Assembly: GCA_024734495.1 (NCBI GenBank)
Contig: JALMQS010000128.1
Span: 17,601,079-17,665,078 of the forward strand
Reading direction: 5' to 3'
Length of the DNA: 64,000 nt
DNA from: Forficula auricularia
Taxonomy: Eukaryota > Arthropoda > Insecta > Dermaptera > Forficulidae
Made by a program: the position numbers and the translations under genes. Numbering within the stretch: position 1 is the first letter of the stretch; each line of letters opens with the position of its first letter. Positions 1-12,478 of this stretch are shown one piece after another. Below the pieces are notes generated by a model that made no database searches, was not told the DNA's origin, and worked only from the letters and a program-made list of their open reading frames with translations.

Positions 1-288
1 AGTTGAAATATTTTTACATTGCATATCAGAGAGGTTCGTCCCCTTAGTTTTCACTGTAAAATCCATGGGTCCGTCACTGAAAACTTTTTTCAGTTTAGCA
101 GGAATTTTCACTATTCCCTTTGAGTTGAAGGGAGTGAAAAATCTAGCTATAATAATTATATATGTTGCATGTCAGAGAGAGTTTTGTCTTAAGGGTTTGG
201 CAACTGGCCCGGCAAGCTTAGTTAGCGCTTGGGTTCGATTCCTAAGGGGACGAACCTCTCTGATATGCAATGTAAAAATATTTCAACT
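1..288. repeat. Foldback element with tRNA-like T-arm (family F1)
   Basis: Positions 1-47 and 242-288 are perfect reverse complements (47 of 47), so this is an inverted-repeat unit of at least 288 bp; it may extend left of the window. Just inside the right arm, about 225-245, lies the string GGTTCGATTCC, which matches a pol III B box / tRNA T-loop, preceded by a tRNA-like stretch with GGCAACTGGCCCGG. The same layout (T-arm followed by an arm containing CCTCTGA-ATAT) recurs at 14565-14754 and 33774-33945. No coding capacity is credible; the 86-codon frame crossing it is chance. It resembles a SINE-like body trapped in terminal inverted repeats; the superfamily is not recognised. Confidence 0.75.
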
Positions 289-354
289 AATATCTATGAT
301 GTCCTTTAAAGTTAAATTCATTTAATTATTATACTTTTTAAAATCAGTATTATT

Positions 355-439
355 CAAGATGGTTCAAGGGGGTTCCAGAGCCGCACGAGATTGACTGAAG
401 AGCCTCATGCGGCTCGCGAGCCACGTTGTGGCCACCCCT
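355..439 (-). mobile_element. hAT-type element end (solo or truncated)
   Basis: The right border ends ...GTGGCCACCCCTG; read on the minus strand this begins CAGGGGTGGCCA and is followed by the palindrome GGCTCGCGAGCC. The hAT element at 53637 has the same arrangement of terminal CAG-GTGGCCA and subterminal GGCTCGCGAGCC, so the two belong to one family. No matching left end is seen between this and the palindrome at 1-288, so it is probably truncated. Confidence 0.55.
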
Positions 440-2138
440 GCAATATAACTACTAGTAGGTAGGTTGTATTGTATTATTTGTTCAGGTACATTTTAATTAC
501 CTATATAAAATAAAATATTGCAACATTATTTTATTTCAAAGTGAACTAAAAGAAAATCAATTCTTCTTTAGTAGATATTTAATGCAAAAATTTTCTTAAT
601 CTCATGATTAAAAATATATATATGAACGCTTTTAACTTTAATCTAATTTCATGTAAGTATGGTTTCAATATTCTTGATGTCCATAGTACGTGTATAGAAT
701 TTATGAAAAATAAACTGGACATGAGAGTGAATAAGAAATTTTGCAAATTCATGAGGTAAGTCTTTAAAAATGTTATTAAACATGCAATTTTCTCATTTTA
801 ATTTTGACTTCTCAATTGCATGGTTTGAACCTACAAATTTCTAATTACGAACTCTTTGAATAAAAAATGTGCAAAGAAATTTGAAATTAGCTTAGAGTGA
901 ATGATATAAAGAAAAATTATTTTGGTTGTTTATTATATTTATATATTTGTATGACAAATGAAAAACTATGAAACCTTCTTCGGTATGTGAATCTTTACTG
1001 TTTTATTTAATTTATATGCTTCTAGAAAGGCTTGTTCGAGACGCAAAATTAGTTTAGTCGAGTCATATTATACATAAATATATAAGTATATGAAATTAGC
1101 ATAAAAGAGAGAGAGCAATTTACTCTTATTCTAAAAAGCCTTTGTTTCGAAAGAGTATAAAGTCTATATACCACTTGATTCTTCCCTAAAGACGATTTTA
1201 TGATCTCGAGGAATAAATAACAAAAGAAGAATAACTCATGATATTCTTGTTAAATCATTGTAAATGCAATCGTTTGGAAGAAGGAGAAAGAGTATTAAAA
1301 AAAGGCATCTGATTCCTTTCCGTAGTCTCATCCACCATAATTATTTTTCTCCGTCAATGAAGATTCCCTTTTGAAATCTGTTTGAAATGGTCTCGAGTGC
1401 TCTTTAATACTTCTTCTGAGATTAGGTCATTCATTCGTCAAAAGCTCCACCAGACCTGACTTATCTCGTCAAATCTGTTCAGTCTGCATTTGTGCAGCAG
1501 CGAAAAAGGAATAAACTAAAGAGCCTAACCATTATTACTTATAAAACGATACCTACTTTTGTTTATTCTTTCGCAATAAGACACGAATGCTTTCTTCGTA
1601 AAGTCGCTAAACATGGGAGGGCAGACCATTGAGTATTTGGTTACCTTTGGCAATGAGAGTTGACATTTTTTTTATTTGTTTGGCTTAGCGTTAATTCAGC
1701 GATCCGGTTGGAGAGTTGAGTTGAGGCGAAATTTCCAATTATTTTGTTGTTGCTTATTCGTCATTAGAAATGTTCAAACAAAATATTCTGTCGGTGTAGA
1801 TTATGATATCTGATAGTCGGATGAGGACGGAAGCTTTTAAGAAATTCATTCTGTGGGGTCAATCAATATTAAGAGGTTTAATTGGCTGATTGTTTGATCA
1901 TTTAAAAAAAAAGTATACTGTAATGACTCTGATGGTCCAAGTCTCCAGGAATACCATTATTTTTTTTATCTCTACCCCCCTTTAAAAATAGCGCCCATTT
2001 ATGATTAATGTATGGGGATATTTTTAGCACTTAACAACGTTCACGCCATTTGCGATAACACTCATCTCGTCTGTTTGAAAAAGATTTAAAACAAAAACCA
2101 TAATATTATGAAGATTTTAAACATTCTTTTAGATAGAA
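440..2138. other. No gene seen
   Basis: AT-rich sequence without a convincing open frame, tRNA or terminal repeat. A slightly less AT-rich patch at about 1310-1740 has no recognisable coding frame. Confidence 0.5.
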
Positions 2139-2593
2139 TAGTACTTCCCAACATTTTTCATGTTACGGCCCCTTAAATTTGGAAAAATAATCCGCTGAGC
2201 CCGAAAAAAACATATTTTAGTGGTCAAAATTTTTATTTCACATCATGTTTATATTTTATCACAAAGAATAGTAACTTACTGACAAAAAGTTTTTAAAAAT
2301 AAAATAAGAAAAACTATAAATAGCATGAAGATCACAAAAACACAAATTTAATGAGATAGTTGCGGTTGCATGTTTTTACACACCAAATCAATACCTATCT
2401 GGTTCAATTTATTGCAGAAATGCTAATTTGCAAGGAATCTTCCAAAGTCTCCGTGGAAAGGCATGATCTGTTCTTAATATTTATTAGAAGTAATGTCAAA
2501 TATGCTGTTTCATAAATAAATATCTGTACTTTCTACTGAAAATTTTCGATGACCCCCGTGAAAACAACGCAGATCCCAGGTTGGGAAGCATTG
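2139..2593. mobile_element. Non-autonomous hAT element, 455 bp
   Basis: The left end reads TAGTACTTCCCAAC and the right end, on the minus strand, CAATGCTTCCCAACC, both decayed forms of a CAGTGCTTCCCAACC terminal inverted repeat typical of hAT elements. The flanking octamers agatagaa (2131-2138) and aaatagag (2594-2601) match at 6 of 8 positions, fitting an aged 8-bp TSD. The interior has no transposase, so it would have moved with enzyme supplied in trans. Confidence 0.65.
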
Positions 2594-3737
2594 AAATAGA
2601 GAACATTGTTGCTAATAGTTTTTATTGAATTGGAATAATCACATAATAAGCACATTTTTCAGTAATTTTTTCATAATGGAGGAATTATTTATCAGATTAT
2701 AATATTTACTCTATAGAATATGTGGTTGAAGAGATTATAGTGAAAAAAATCAATCCTGACACATATTCCGTTTTTTATGATTTTTTGAGAATTTTTAGAC
2801 GTAATATCTCTAAGGAGCTGATAATAATTGAAAACTTGTATATCTTAAAGAGCTCTTCTATAAGATGATTGTAGGAAAAAAATTATCATAATGAGTTTTG
2901 CAGGTAGAGCAAAGTTATGGCACTCTCAATATTTGTAAAACCAATAAATCGAATCGTTATAGGGCTTGAACTATTGTAACTTTTGAGCATTTCAATCTTT
3001 TTTAATAAAATCTGCTAGTTTCTGATTTTCAGTCCAAATATTTTCAAGGGAAAAATGTTTAATCAAAATTTGCAGAGAGCTTACTGAGACTTGAAAAAGG
3101 TTTACATTTTCTCTACAATTTTGAATTCAGACTATTAGTTGGTAATCTAAGTTTTCGACAGATCTTCTTTTGATTTTATTATTTAAGATGTAGGTAATGC
3201 CTGTGATGTATCCCTTCAATGAGTAATTGTTTTTTATTTATTTATTTTTTAGTGGGTTTTTACGAAAATGAATAATCTTTTGGTTTAGACCACACATGAT
3301 GAAATTAGAAGATAATTAATTAAAATTTTCTAGTGTTTTCCTCCTTTATCGGTTGAATATGCTCTTATTATATATTCAGGGAATGTGCAATTCCACAAAA
3401 CAGGTTGAGCTCATTAGATAACGGAAGTTAAAAGACAACTAATGCGGTTAGTCACCATCTGTTGATTTATTTATCGGAATCTTAATACCAGTCTTGTTGA
3501 TTGCAACCCATCAGAAATGATTTGAGAACCCGTAAACAATAGATTCCTCCTGATTCTAGCATCTGCCACTCTTAATCTACTCTAGAAACTTCTATTAGTA
3601 TAAAGCCGTCCTCAAGTGATGATAGATTCACTTTAAAATATCGATCTCTTAAAGGCCAAGCTGTTTATTTGAGTATAATTTCAACAATAAAAAAACAACA
3701 ACAAAAGAACAAACAAACATTCAAATCGTTTATTTAC
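2594..3737. other. No gene seen
   Basis: AT-rich sequence with no supported coding frame or structured element. Confidence 0.5.
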
Positions 3738-3805
3738 TTCATTTTATTTATTTATTTATTTATTCAAGGACAATGTCACAAGAGGGGTAATCCCTATAGA
3801 CCAAA
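3738..3805 (-). mobile_element. LINE 3'-end fragment with AAAT tail
   Basis: Read on the minus strand this has CCTATAGGGATTACCCCTC followed by an (AATA)n tail, which appears on the plus strand as (TTTA)n. The same design, CCTATAGG then an AAATAAAT tail, is seen at 8505-8560. These look like 3' ends of 5'-truncated LINE insertions; no reverse transcriptase is attached. Confidence 0.4.
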
Positions 3806-4849
3806 ATTGACTCCTGCATCGGAAAAAGAAATTTAATTAAGTAATAAAGCACTGCTTTCAAAGTTTATATCGGAAAAAAGATATCAGAAAAAAATGGAGA
3901 ACAATCTATAAATGTTAAGAAGATAAGAATGGATAGTTTTTGCAGTTTTTTTGAAGAGAAAATCTGTTTTTTCTCACTTTTTTTAACTTAATAGTTAACC
4001 CCATAAGCTTTTGTGTAAATGAAGAAATTGTGCTATTGTCGATGATAATAATGGTATTTTTTCTTTTTAATGATAGATTTAGTCGTTTCTTCGTAGGTTT
4101 TAAGGTTCAATTGTACTGAAGATAGGAATAATCGAATTTGAGGATTTGAAACTTACAAAAAAACAGCTAAATGATTAAGCTATAGTATGTCACATAAATT
4201 TTCTAATTCGGCTGTTTCTTCATGTACAAAAGAGTACCCAAATAATCAATTTGTGTAGATTTCGGCGAGAGGGGGTCAAAGGTTTTGATTAAAGGCGTAC
4301 TAGGATTTGGTTGACTGCGTTTCTATTATCTCACAAAGCATAGAATTGATTGTACATAGTCGGATCTATTTTATCCGTTCCAGGAATTTGTGAAAAATCG
4401 AATCACTTTCAGGTAGACGTTTTGAAAACATTTGAAAAGAAAAAAAAATTAAATCGATGATAGCTATATTCGAGATTAGTTACCGGATTTTCTATTTTTA
4501 TTTTGTTTTTTTCTAGAAATAATCAGCTGAGGACCTTCACGATGACAAATCTATTTTCATCAACCGGCTTAACTCAAATTTAAATGTGGCATTAAACATT
4601 TGTATTTATGTTGGTGAGACAATATCAAAAATTATTTCAAAAATGAAACTTTTTTATTTATTTATTTGTTTTTTTTATTATAATCGAATGCAACCGAGAC
4701 GATGCAGCACCTCCTATATAGGTCTTCTTGACAGATTCTTTCATTCTAGAAAAGAAAAGAAGAGAGTGATCAAACAAAAGGGCCGAAAATATGGAGAAAT
4801 TTTGTGCAGGATATTGAAGGGTGAAAGAGTGTAATAGTCAGTAAAGAGG
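3806..4849. other. No gene seen
   Basis: AT-rich. The 82-codon frame near 4586 has low complexity and no recognisable domain; I treat it as chance. Confidence 0.5.
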
Positions 4850-5090
4850 GAGGAAGGATGAGAGTCCTAGCTTTTAAAAGTCATGGAGATAAATGTATTA
4901 GCAAAAAAAAACTTATTCGGGACTTCTCCAATTTAAGTGCGATTGGGTATTGCAGTCGGCGAGTCAAGTGCTACGCCCAAAGTAAGCTTTTAGGGGAAAT
5001 TTTTACTTTATTTTATTGTCTGTATAATATCTCTAAAAGTAGAAAAGAGCGAAGACACTTCTTCGATGGGCTTGCGCATCAAAAGAGCCA
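4850..5090 (-). pseudogene. LINE ORF2 C-terminal scrap, highly decayed
   Basis: Minus-strand sequence aligns by eye with the C-terminal region of the LINE at 11686-12478: shared strings include the stretch around 'gtcatggagataaatgtatt' and 'cttcttcgatg-gc'. Indels and substitutions have destroyed the frame. It is one of the oldest copies of this LINE family in the window. Confidence 0.5.
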
Positions 5091-5258
5091 CTAAGAGTCA
5101 AGTCATTAGCATAATATTAAATTCGATTAGAAGTTGATAAATTACAAATTTTAAATAAATATATTTGAAATATCGTGGGGACAATATAGAGCTTTAAGGA
5201 ACTGAAGGACTTGACCATTTGTAGAGGCAAATATTGATGATTTTCTATATACCACAAC

Positions 5259-5788
5259 TTAAGGTAGTTCTTTCACAAATGCTAAAATTCAGTCTTGAAA
5301 CTTTGAATATAAGTCATTAAAAGCATAATACACATACTGTTAAAATTTGAAGACGATTTACCACACCAAACATGAACTAATTGCAATTAAAAATGACATT
5401 TTTAACATAGGGTAGATAGGGAAAGGGTGCGGATAAGATCATTATTTTATTTTTTTTCATTGAAGGACTTTCACCATCTTGATGAAAAACTAATATTTGT
5501 TAGAATAATATATTCGGAGTAACTTAAAAGAAAAAATAGAAATTATTTACCACTTAGTTTTGATAAAAAACAAAAAAACATATTTGGTCGACTATTTTTA
5601 GTGGAGGCGAAATAAGCACAATGGCTTGGAAACAATCCGGCTAGTATGTGTGTATCCATATAGAGATTTCGTAGTGTGAGTGGACAGTCACGTTAAAATA
5701 ACATATCCTAAAATTTTAGTTCCGTTCATATTTATAGAGTGGATACGAAAACTTTTGGCGTGGATTGTCGCGAAAGAACCTCCTTTAA
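5259..5788. mobile_element. TTAA-flanked MITE, copy 1
   Basis: A 530-bp unit bounded by TTAA on both sides (5259-5262 and 5785-5788). The left end continues GGTAGTTCTTTC and the right end, on the minus strand, AGGAGGTTCTTTC, an imperfect inverted repeat. A second copy in the same orientation lies at 29975-30473, also TTAA-bounded. TTAA target sites are the hallmark of piggyBac transposition, so this is probably a piggyBac-type non-autonomous element; no transposase is present. The 74-codon frame at 5680 overlaps its end and is not conserved in copy 2. Confidence 0.65.
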
Positions 5789-6639
5789 ATTCTATAATGT
5801 TCAATAACCTTAAAATCTTTGCAGAGCTTTTAGATGAGACCAAAAACTGGCAGATTGACAAGAAGATTTATTTATTATTGTATCGTACACACTATGACTT
5901 CTAAAGAGTAATATTTTCTCTATATATCCATCTTTAACGGCTCCACAGAGAGCCCCTTAGAGATAGTCAACTAGACATACGCATGATTACGATACCTTAT
6001 GGACATTGCTAAGGTTAATTAAAAAAAAATCTAATTCACTATTAATATAATATTGATATTTATTTTTTACTTATTTTATATATGAAATCGTATTCTTTTA
6101 TCTTTGTTCAGAAATAGAATATTTTATTTTATACCTACATAATACTCAACAAATAATTCATTTTCGTTGGTAATAATATTGATTATCATTTATTTTAAAA
6201 CCGCTCTGCGGCCTCTCTGATTAATATTTTATAAATGTCCATTAATAAATTAATAGGAAGCTATTAATGAATCATAGAGATAAATGGATATTTTTCATAG
6301 GAGAGTTTTATTCCAATTGTCATTCTCATTATTGATTACGCTAATATTATTAGCAATTTTTTCTTTAAACGAAAATAGAAATCTATATAATAATTCAAAT
6401 AACCGATGGCAGCAGACTTAAAAATCCTTAAGAAAAAATAAGAGATTGCTTTGAAGGCTAATCCAAAGACCCATATAGCATTAATGGTTCCATTTTCGAG
6501 GGGAATACAACTCTTCTGACATGTAATAAAAATTATCCATTAAAAAAACAATCTTCAGTAATTTCTTAAGGTATAAATTCTTAATGAATAAGTAGTTCTA
6601 GTTTTATAGATAATTAATAAGAAATAAATTAAAGAATGT
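5789..6639. other. No gene; short F1 palindrome remnant
   Basis: Very AT-rich. Around 6500-6525 the string aactcttctgacatgtaat resembles the arm end of the F1 foldback family (CCTCTGACATATAAT), probably a fragment. Nothing else is supported. Confidence 0.4.
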
Positions 6640-7949
6640 GTCTTCTGCTTAAGGCAATATGGATTTAGACAAAATCGTTCCACATGCGATATCTTAACCT
6701 ATGTCACCCACACCTGGAACAAAACTCTAGAGACCGGAAAAGAACCCCTCGCTGTAGCCCTTGATAACTTTTAAGCTTTTGACCATGTTTGGCAGAAGAA
6801 TCTTCTTGCCAAACTGCCAGCCTTTGGATTCACACCAACACTTCGCAAATGGATAGAAATCTTTCTGACAAACCGAAGTATAAAAGTTGTGGTAGATGGA
6901 ATATCATCTGAATCGTTCTCCACAAACGGTGGTGTTCCCCATGGCTCTGTAATCTCCTCCACACTCTTCCTAATTTAGATAAACGACCTTACCGATCAAA
7001 CGTCAAACCCCACTCATTGTTACGCCGACAATAGCACTCTGCACGGCAAACCCTCACCCCCGAATAATCGAATAAATGTTGCCTCCTCAATCACTCTCGA
7101 CCTAGACAAACTGAATAAATGGGGCTCTCAAAATTTAGTTAACTTTAATACAAACAAGACTCAATGTTGTCTAATTTCTAGGCGCGAAAATAAAAATTTC
7201 CCTGATATTCACTTCGATTCGAATACCCTGAAAATGTGTGACAGCCTATCCATGTTGGGCGTCTCTGTCACATCTGACCTGTCTTGGAATGAACACATCT
7301 CCTCTGTGGCGAAATCTGCAGCAAGGAAGATTGGCTACTTATTCAGGTCCAAGCGATTTTTCAAGCCCCCACATCTTCTCACCATCTACAAGGCCACCCC
7401 TGTCTCGAATACGGCTCTCATCTATGGAGATGAGCCTCTAAATATTCTCTTGCTACCCTGGATGCAATTCAGAAACGAGCCGTCAGGCTAATTGACGATT
7501 CTACCCTCACCGACTCCCTCGACTCGCTAGCTCATCGAAGAAATGTCTCTGCCCTTTCCCTTTTCTATAGATACTATCACGGCAGGTGCTCTGATGAGAT
7601 AAAATCAATAATTCCCCCCCAAAGCATGCTTTGCACGTAGCACGCGTTTTGCCGACTCCCAACACTCTCTCGCGGTCAAATTAGAAAAGTGCCGGACCAC
7701 TTCATTCGCCAATACATATATCCCCATGACTTCAAGGAACTGGAACTCTCTCCCAGCCTCCATCTTTCCCAGCACTTAGAATCTTCAAACCTTCAAAACC
7801 GGAGTACATAGACACCTACGTCTACACCCTCTCACGTAATCAATTTTCCCTTCTCTTCGGTAATGCAAGGGTCTTTCGAGATCCATAGGAGCTGCATCTT
7901 TACTGGTGCACCCCGTCTTGCATTCGATTCCATTAAAAAAAAAAAAAAA
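6640..7949 (+). mobile_element. 5'-truncated LINE with broken reverse transcriptase
   Basis: The plus strand encodes the second half of a non-LTR reverse transcriptase. Visible RT blocks, in order, are GFRQNRST (from about 6661), ALDNF-stop-AFDHVW, GGVPHGS and YADN (7021-7032), then the post-RT region ending near 7830. It is dead: stops lie at 6772-6774 and 6976-6978, the catalytic YADD has become YADN, and a short deletion near 7395 shifts the frame relative to the copy at 11686-12478. A 3' untranslated stretch with GGGTCTTTCGAGATCC leads to a poly(A) run at about 7936-7949. The RT resembles the jockey/CR1-like group of arthropod LINEs; the clade needs a phylogeny. No clear TSD was found. 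Confidence 0.85.
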
Positions 7950-8504
7950 GACTTTCACTTAAAAAATTAACTTAAAAATTAAAGTTTTTAGTGGAAATAC
8001 AAGAATTGAGATTCACTGAATCTAAATTCATCATTATTATAATTTCAGCCGCAATCTGTGTGTCTGTTTTCATGATTATTAAAAAATAATAAATGTTAAA
8101 GAATTGAAAATTCAAACTTGCTATTTATCGACTTGGGATATCACAGGAAAATTTTAGTTTAAATCGGCCACCATTACTTAGAGTTTTTTGACATTTCATT
8201 TTCAAGACAACTATAACAATTCATTTCTCACTTAATCGGTATTTATCACAGTTGACGTAAAAATTTTCAAAATTGTATGTGAAAGGTTTATAATTTTTTT
8301 TTTTTAAAGAATTTCTAAATGTATGATAGAAGGTTACGATACTTGGGCATTGTATTTATTTATTTATTAATATTTTAAATAATTTTTGAGGTTATTATAT
8401 TGATTTTTAAATAAGCTGTATTGAATGGTTATTAAAGTATGTATGCTAAGTTAAAGTTTTCAGTTTTCTATGTACAGAAGACACACGTCATTTTTTGTTT
8501 AATT
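7950..8504. other. No gene seen
   Basis: AT-rich, with homopolymer runs (A- and T-tracts). No supported feature. Confidence 0.5.
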
Positions 8505-8560
8505 TATTTATTTGACACTATAGTGCCTATAGGCCTTGTCTTTCATTGAATACAAAGATT
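8505..8560 (-). mobile_element. LINE 3'-end fragment
   Basis: On the minus strand the sequence reads GACAAGGCCTATAGGCACT, then TATAGTGTC and an AAATAAAT tail, the same layout as the fragment at 3738-3805. It is probably the 3' end of an old LINE insertion. Confidence 0.4.
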
Positions 8561-9109
8561 TTGCACGAATTTAGAATATAATTTTATTGAAAAATGGAAA
8601 TAAGTTGGCTGATTTTCATTCAATATATGTATACATATTAAATTTATTTTAATAAAAATAATAATAAATTTATTGAACCAATTGTTACATGAAATAAAGT
8701 TTACATTGAATTTGAGACTTCTACTTCGGAGACTACTATTAAATTTATATATTTAAATATAATATGTATAATTATTCTCAGTAAACTATTAATGTGTTTC
8801 AATAAAAAATATTAATTAATTTACTAAATGGAAGATGAAGAAACACCTTTTTATTTATGCTTTCATCGTTCACTATTACAAAACATTCAATTTCAATAAT
8901 ACTAAAATCATTAAAAAGAGATATTTTCTGAATTTTTGGGCCAGAAGTTCTGAAGGAAGAGAGTCCGAATTCTAAACAATACGGATTGAAAATACAAACA
9001 TTTTGACAGAAGAAAGAATGAAAAGTAAAAACTTGGTATTTCGCCATTTAAAGCCGCAACAAATAATTATTTTTTTATATTTTCGTCTGAATTTTAATTA
9101 AGTCCAAGT
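8561..9109. other. No gene seen
   Basis: AT-rich. The stretch 8940-9060 has weak similarity to 9520-9600 and may be a decayed partial copy of the same dispersed repeat. Confidence 0.35.
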
Positions 9110-9910
9110 CCAATTGATTATTCTCTCTGTCTATAACAACTATAATTTTGACCCAAGTTCAAAAAGCTAAAGGCCATTTCTAGAATAATAGAAATTGATC
9201 TTTAATAGTCTGGAACAGGTTTTGTCTTGTATTTGGCATCGTTATAGTATCTTAGCTGTAAAGATAGAAAGATGATTCTATTTGCATACATTTTAGTCAT
9301 TTTCCTCGATCAGATTTTAATGAAAATCGCTCACTCAGGCATTTATTTATAAAAGTGAATTTTTTTTTTTAAAACTCCATACGCTAAAGACTCCGTAGTA
9401 AATAATGACAAACTTAAATTATAAATTATTCATCTATGCTTATATTATGTCATTGCCTTAAAATCTCAATAACATCATTCAATTAAAGGTTTTCTGCATT
9501 CTTAAACATGAAGTTCTAAAGCTAGAGAGGCGAAAATCAAATTAAATTTCCCCATTAAAAATACAAATATTTTGGCACTAAAATAGACTTTCTGCCATTT
9601 CCCATTCTTAAGTTATCGTGGATATCGGAATCCAGACACACAAATACACAGACATAAAGAGAAATCATTTGATGAATCTTTCTAATTTGACGAAATTTTA
9701 AAATGGTCCCAGACAGTGAATAGTTTGAATATTTGATTTTTTTAAATTGGCTCTGATGCCAAATAAATAAACCTCCTAAAAGGTTAAGTTTTGATGAAAG
9801 AAGCTGCTGGTATTTTTTTTTTGTCATCCGAATAAGGAAGGAAGCTCCATGGGAATTGGATTCAAGGGACGTTTCATTAACGAGGAGGCGACACACGCAT
9901 TTCTCTCTGC
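9110..9910 (+). repeat. Old dispersed repeat, family D, copy 1
   Basis: This stretch shares an ordered set of motifs with 20830-21060 (minus strand) and with the sequence flanking the SINE at 53604. These are: 'ctagaataatagaaatt', 'tagtct-aaacagg', 'cattctat', 'attttcctcgatcagatt', and later 'cattgccttaaaat' and 'aagttatc-tgg-tatc-gaatcca'. The family is several hundred base pairs long and well diverged. No termini or coding domain are recognised, so I cannot say whether it is a transposon or a LINE fragment. Confidence 0.5.
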
Positions 9911-11685
9911 GAGTATGCACCGTGTATTCCGTGTATTATGAGTACAAGTATGAGTGAGGCAAATACAAAGGCAAGGCTTTTTGTTAGCAGCGAGTGAAGG
10001 GCTTAATAGAAGGAAGAGAGCCCCTCGTCTCTACCACGACAAGGGGGCTAATTCAAGAAATTAGGACTTGTTTTCTTAACCGACTTCATTCGTTAACGAA
10101 TAAATCATAGTTAGTCGCAGAAATAAAGATTTTGAAAAAGAACAAACACTCCAGTTAATCATTGTTTTATCAAATTTTAATATATTATTTAATATACATA
10201 TATATATGTGTATACCTATATATATATAGAAAGAAAGAGAGAGTTTTGCTTTATATTAATTTCTTAACCTTTTTTTCCAAATTTATTTAAGTTCCATTGA
10301 TAAAGAGAAAAATTCTTTTTTAGAAACTATGAAAATCACAAGTAGTTCTCAAATTTTAGATCCGAGAAGGAATGAATTATTATTATAGGCCAGAAGGGTT
10401 TTTTTTTACTCCCTTGGGAATCGATCGGATCTAATGGTTGACAACTTGTTAAGATTTTCTTAGAAATTTAAAGTCTATTTCAATGGACATTTTGAGATCT
10501 TAGAATCATATAAATCAGAAATCCCGATAACATACATACAGTGTGATTATAATTTATTTCATTTCTCATACAATATAAGTGGTCTCCACTGATGGAGATT
10601 TATATGGAACTAAAAATTCAATGTAAATTCATCCCCTTACATCTATTGACATCCACTGAGGGCGGGGGGTGGGGGAGAATATTGGCCAACATTGAATAAC
10701 ACATTTACTTTTCTTGGGAGAAATATTCTTGTTCCCTATGCGGTTTCTGATTTTTGCCAATTGGAAAATAAAACATCATTTTCAATGCTTTATTTGCTGT
10801 TTGAATTTTTCTATATACATTTTCAAATGGGAGAAAAAGAGTAAAAGCTGACCTTTGACGTCACTCCAGTTCTATTTGACTGTGAAGGGAAATCGCGTGC
10901 TAAGCACAAAGTAAAAGCTTTCTCCGTTAATGACAATGCCCTACCTTTAGAATATTATAAAATTTAACTAGCTGCTTAGATTTTAGTGTCGCAGCCTCAT
11001 CCCAATATTTTTTTGAACTCTCATCCAATTAATTGAGTAAGTTGCAACCAACAACGCTTGGGTTATAGCAGCTCTAAATAAATAATGGATTGTTTTAAAT
11101 TAGAGATAAGTGAAGGGGCAAAATAATTTGTTTTAATAAAGTTTAGGCATATTTTCTATTTTTTATTTGAAATGCTAATGAAAATTGAAATAGTATTATC
11201 GATTTGCTTACACTTTTCTGAACACTTGAAAGGAAATATATACCCTTGAAAATCAATAAATAGATAATTTGTATAAATATGTAATCTCGTCGAAATAATT
11301 AATTGTAGCTTTTCATCAACTATTCTCTAATTCTGTAACGAGAATATTCACATGGGAAGCGAAACGAACTGCTGTTGATGCTTTATACATATTAGATACC
11401 TACTTCGATTTTATCTCTTTTCCACTGGTCAATATTTATGCTCGGTCTATTATAAAAAAAAAAAAAAAATTCTAAAGATTAATCCTCCAAATTTTCATTG
11501 ACCAATTTCAACCAAAATCTAAATACTATATACTCGTATAATCGAGCTCTATATATGGTATAAATTCTTATTAAGAGACATTACATTAGGAAAGATCCTC
11601 CTTAAACGTCAGTTTTTAAAATATGTATTGAAAATGACTTTCTCATAAATTTTCTTATTTGGAATTTATTGTTTTCAGTATCCTT
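9911..11685. other. No gene seen
   Basis: Mostly AT-rich with TA-rich microsatellite (about 10190-10240) and GA runs. No coding frame or structured element is supported. Confidence 0.5.
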
Positions 11686-12478
11686 TTTTTTTTTTTTTTT
11701 TTAATGCAATCGAATGCAAGAAGGGGTGCACCAGTAAAGGTGTAGCCCCTATGGATCTCGAAAGACCCTTGCATTACCGAAGAGAAGGGAAAGTTGATTA
11801 AGTGAGAGGGTGTAGACGTAGGTGTCTATGCACCCTGGTTTTGAAGGTTTGAAGATCATAGGTGCTGGGAAAGATAGAGGCTGGGAGAGAGTTCCAGTTC
11901 CTTGAAGTCATGGGGATATATGTATTCGCGAATGAAGTGGTCCGGCACTTTTCCAATTTGACCGCAAAAGAGTGTTGGGAGTCGGCAAAACGTGTGCTGC
12001 GTGCAAAGCATGCTTTGGGGGGAATTATTGATTTTATCTCATCAGAGCACCTGCCGTGATAGTATCTATAGAAAAGGGAAAGGGCAGAGACATCTCTTCG
12101 ATGAGCCAGCGAGTCGAGGGAGTCGGTGAGGGTAGAATCGTCAATTAGCCTGACCGCTCGTTTCTGAATTGCATCAAGGGTAGCAAGAGAATATTTTGAG
12201 GCTCCTCTCCACAGATGAGAGCCGTATTCGAGACAGGGGCGGATTTGGGCCTTGTAGATGGTGAGAAGTTGTGGGGGTTTGTAAAATCGCTTGGACCTGA
12301 ATAAGAAGCCAATCTTCCTTGCTGCAGATTTCGCCACAGAGGAGATGTGTTCATTCCAAGACAGGTCAGATGTGACAGAGACGCCCAACATGGATAGGCT
12401 GTCACACATTTTCAGGGTATTCGAATCGAAGTGAATATCAGGGAAATCTCTATTTTCGCGCCTAGAAATTAGACAACT
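11686..12478 (-). mobile_element. 5'-truncated LINE, minus strand, intact C-terminal frame
   Basis: Same LINE family as 6640-7949, inserted in reverse. The poly(A) tail appears as poly(T) at about 11687-11702, and the 3' UTR carries the same GGGTCTTTCGAGATCC-type sequence. The coding part is a 203-codon frame (12409 down to 11798). It starts within the post-RT region (CDSLSMLGVSVTSDL), runs through a Cys/His-poor domain with SWNEHISSVAKSAARKIG and ends HRHLRLHPLT. It is truncated at the 5' end near 12478, so the whole RT domain is missing and it cannot be active. Because this frame is uninterrupted, it is younger than the other copies here. Confidence 0.85.

Noticed and set aside
7234..7491. 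Small separate gene downstream of the RT
   Set aside because: It is the post-RT part of the LINE ORF, frameshifted by a deletion near 7395.
9555..9920. 121-codon minus-strand gene
   Set aside because: It overlaps the family D repeat, its frame is not kept in other copies, and no domain is recognisable.
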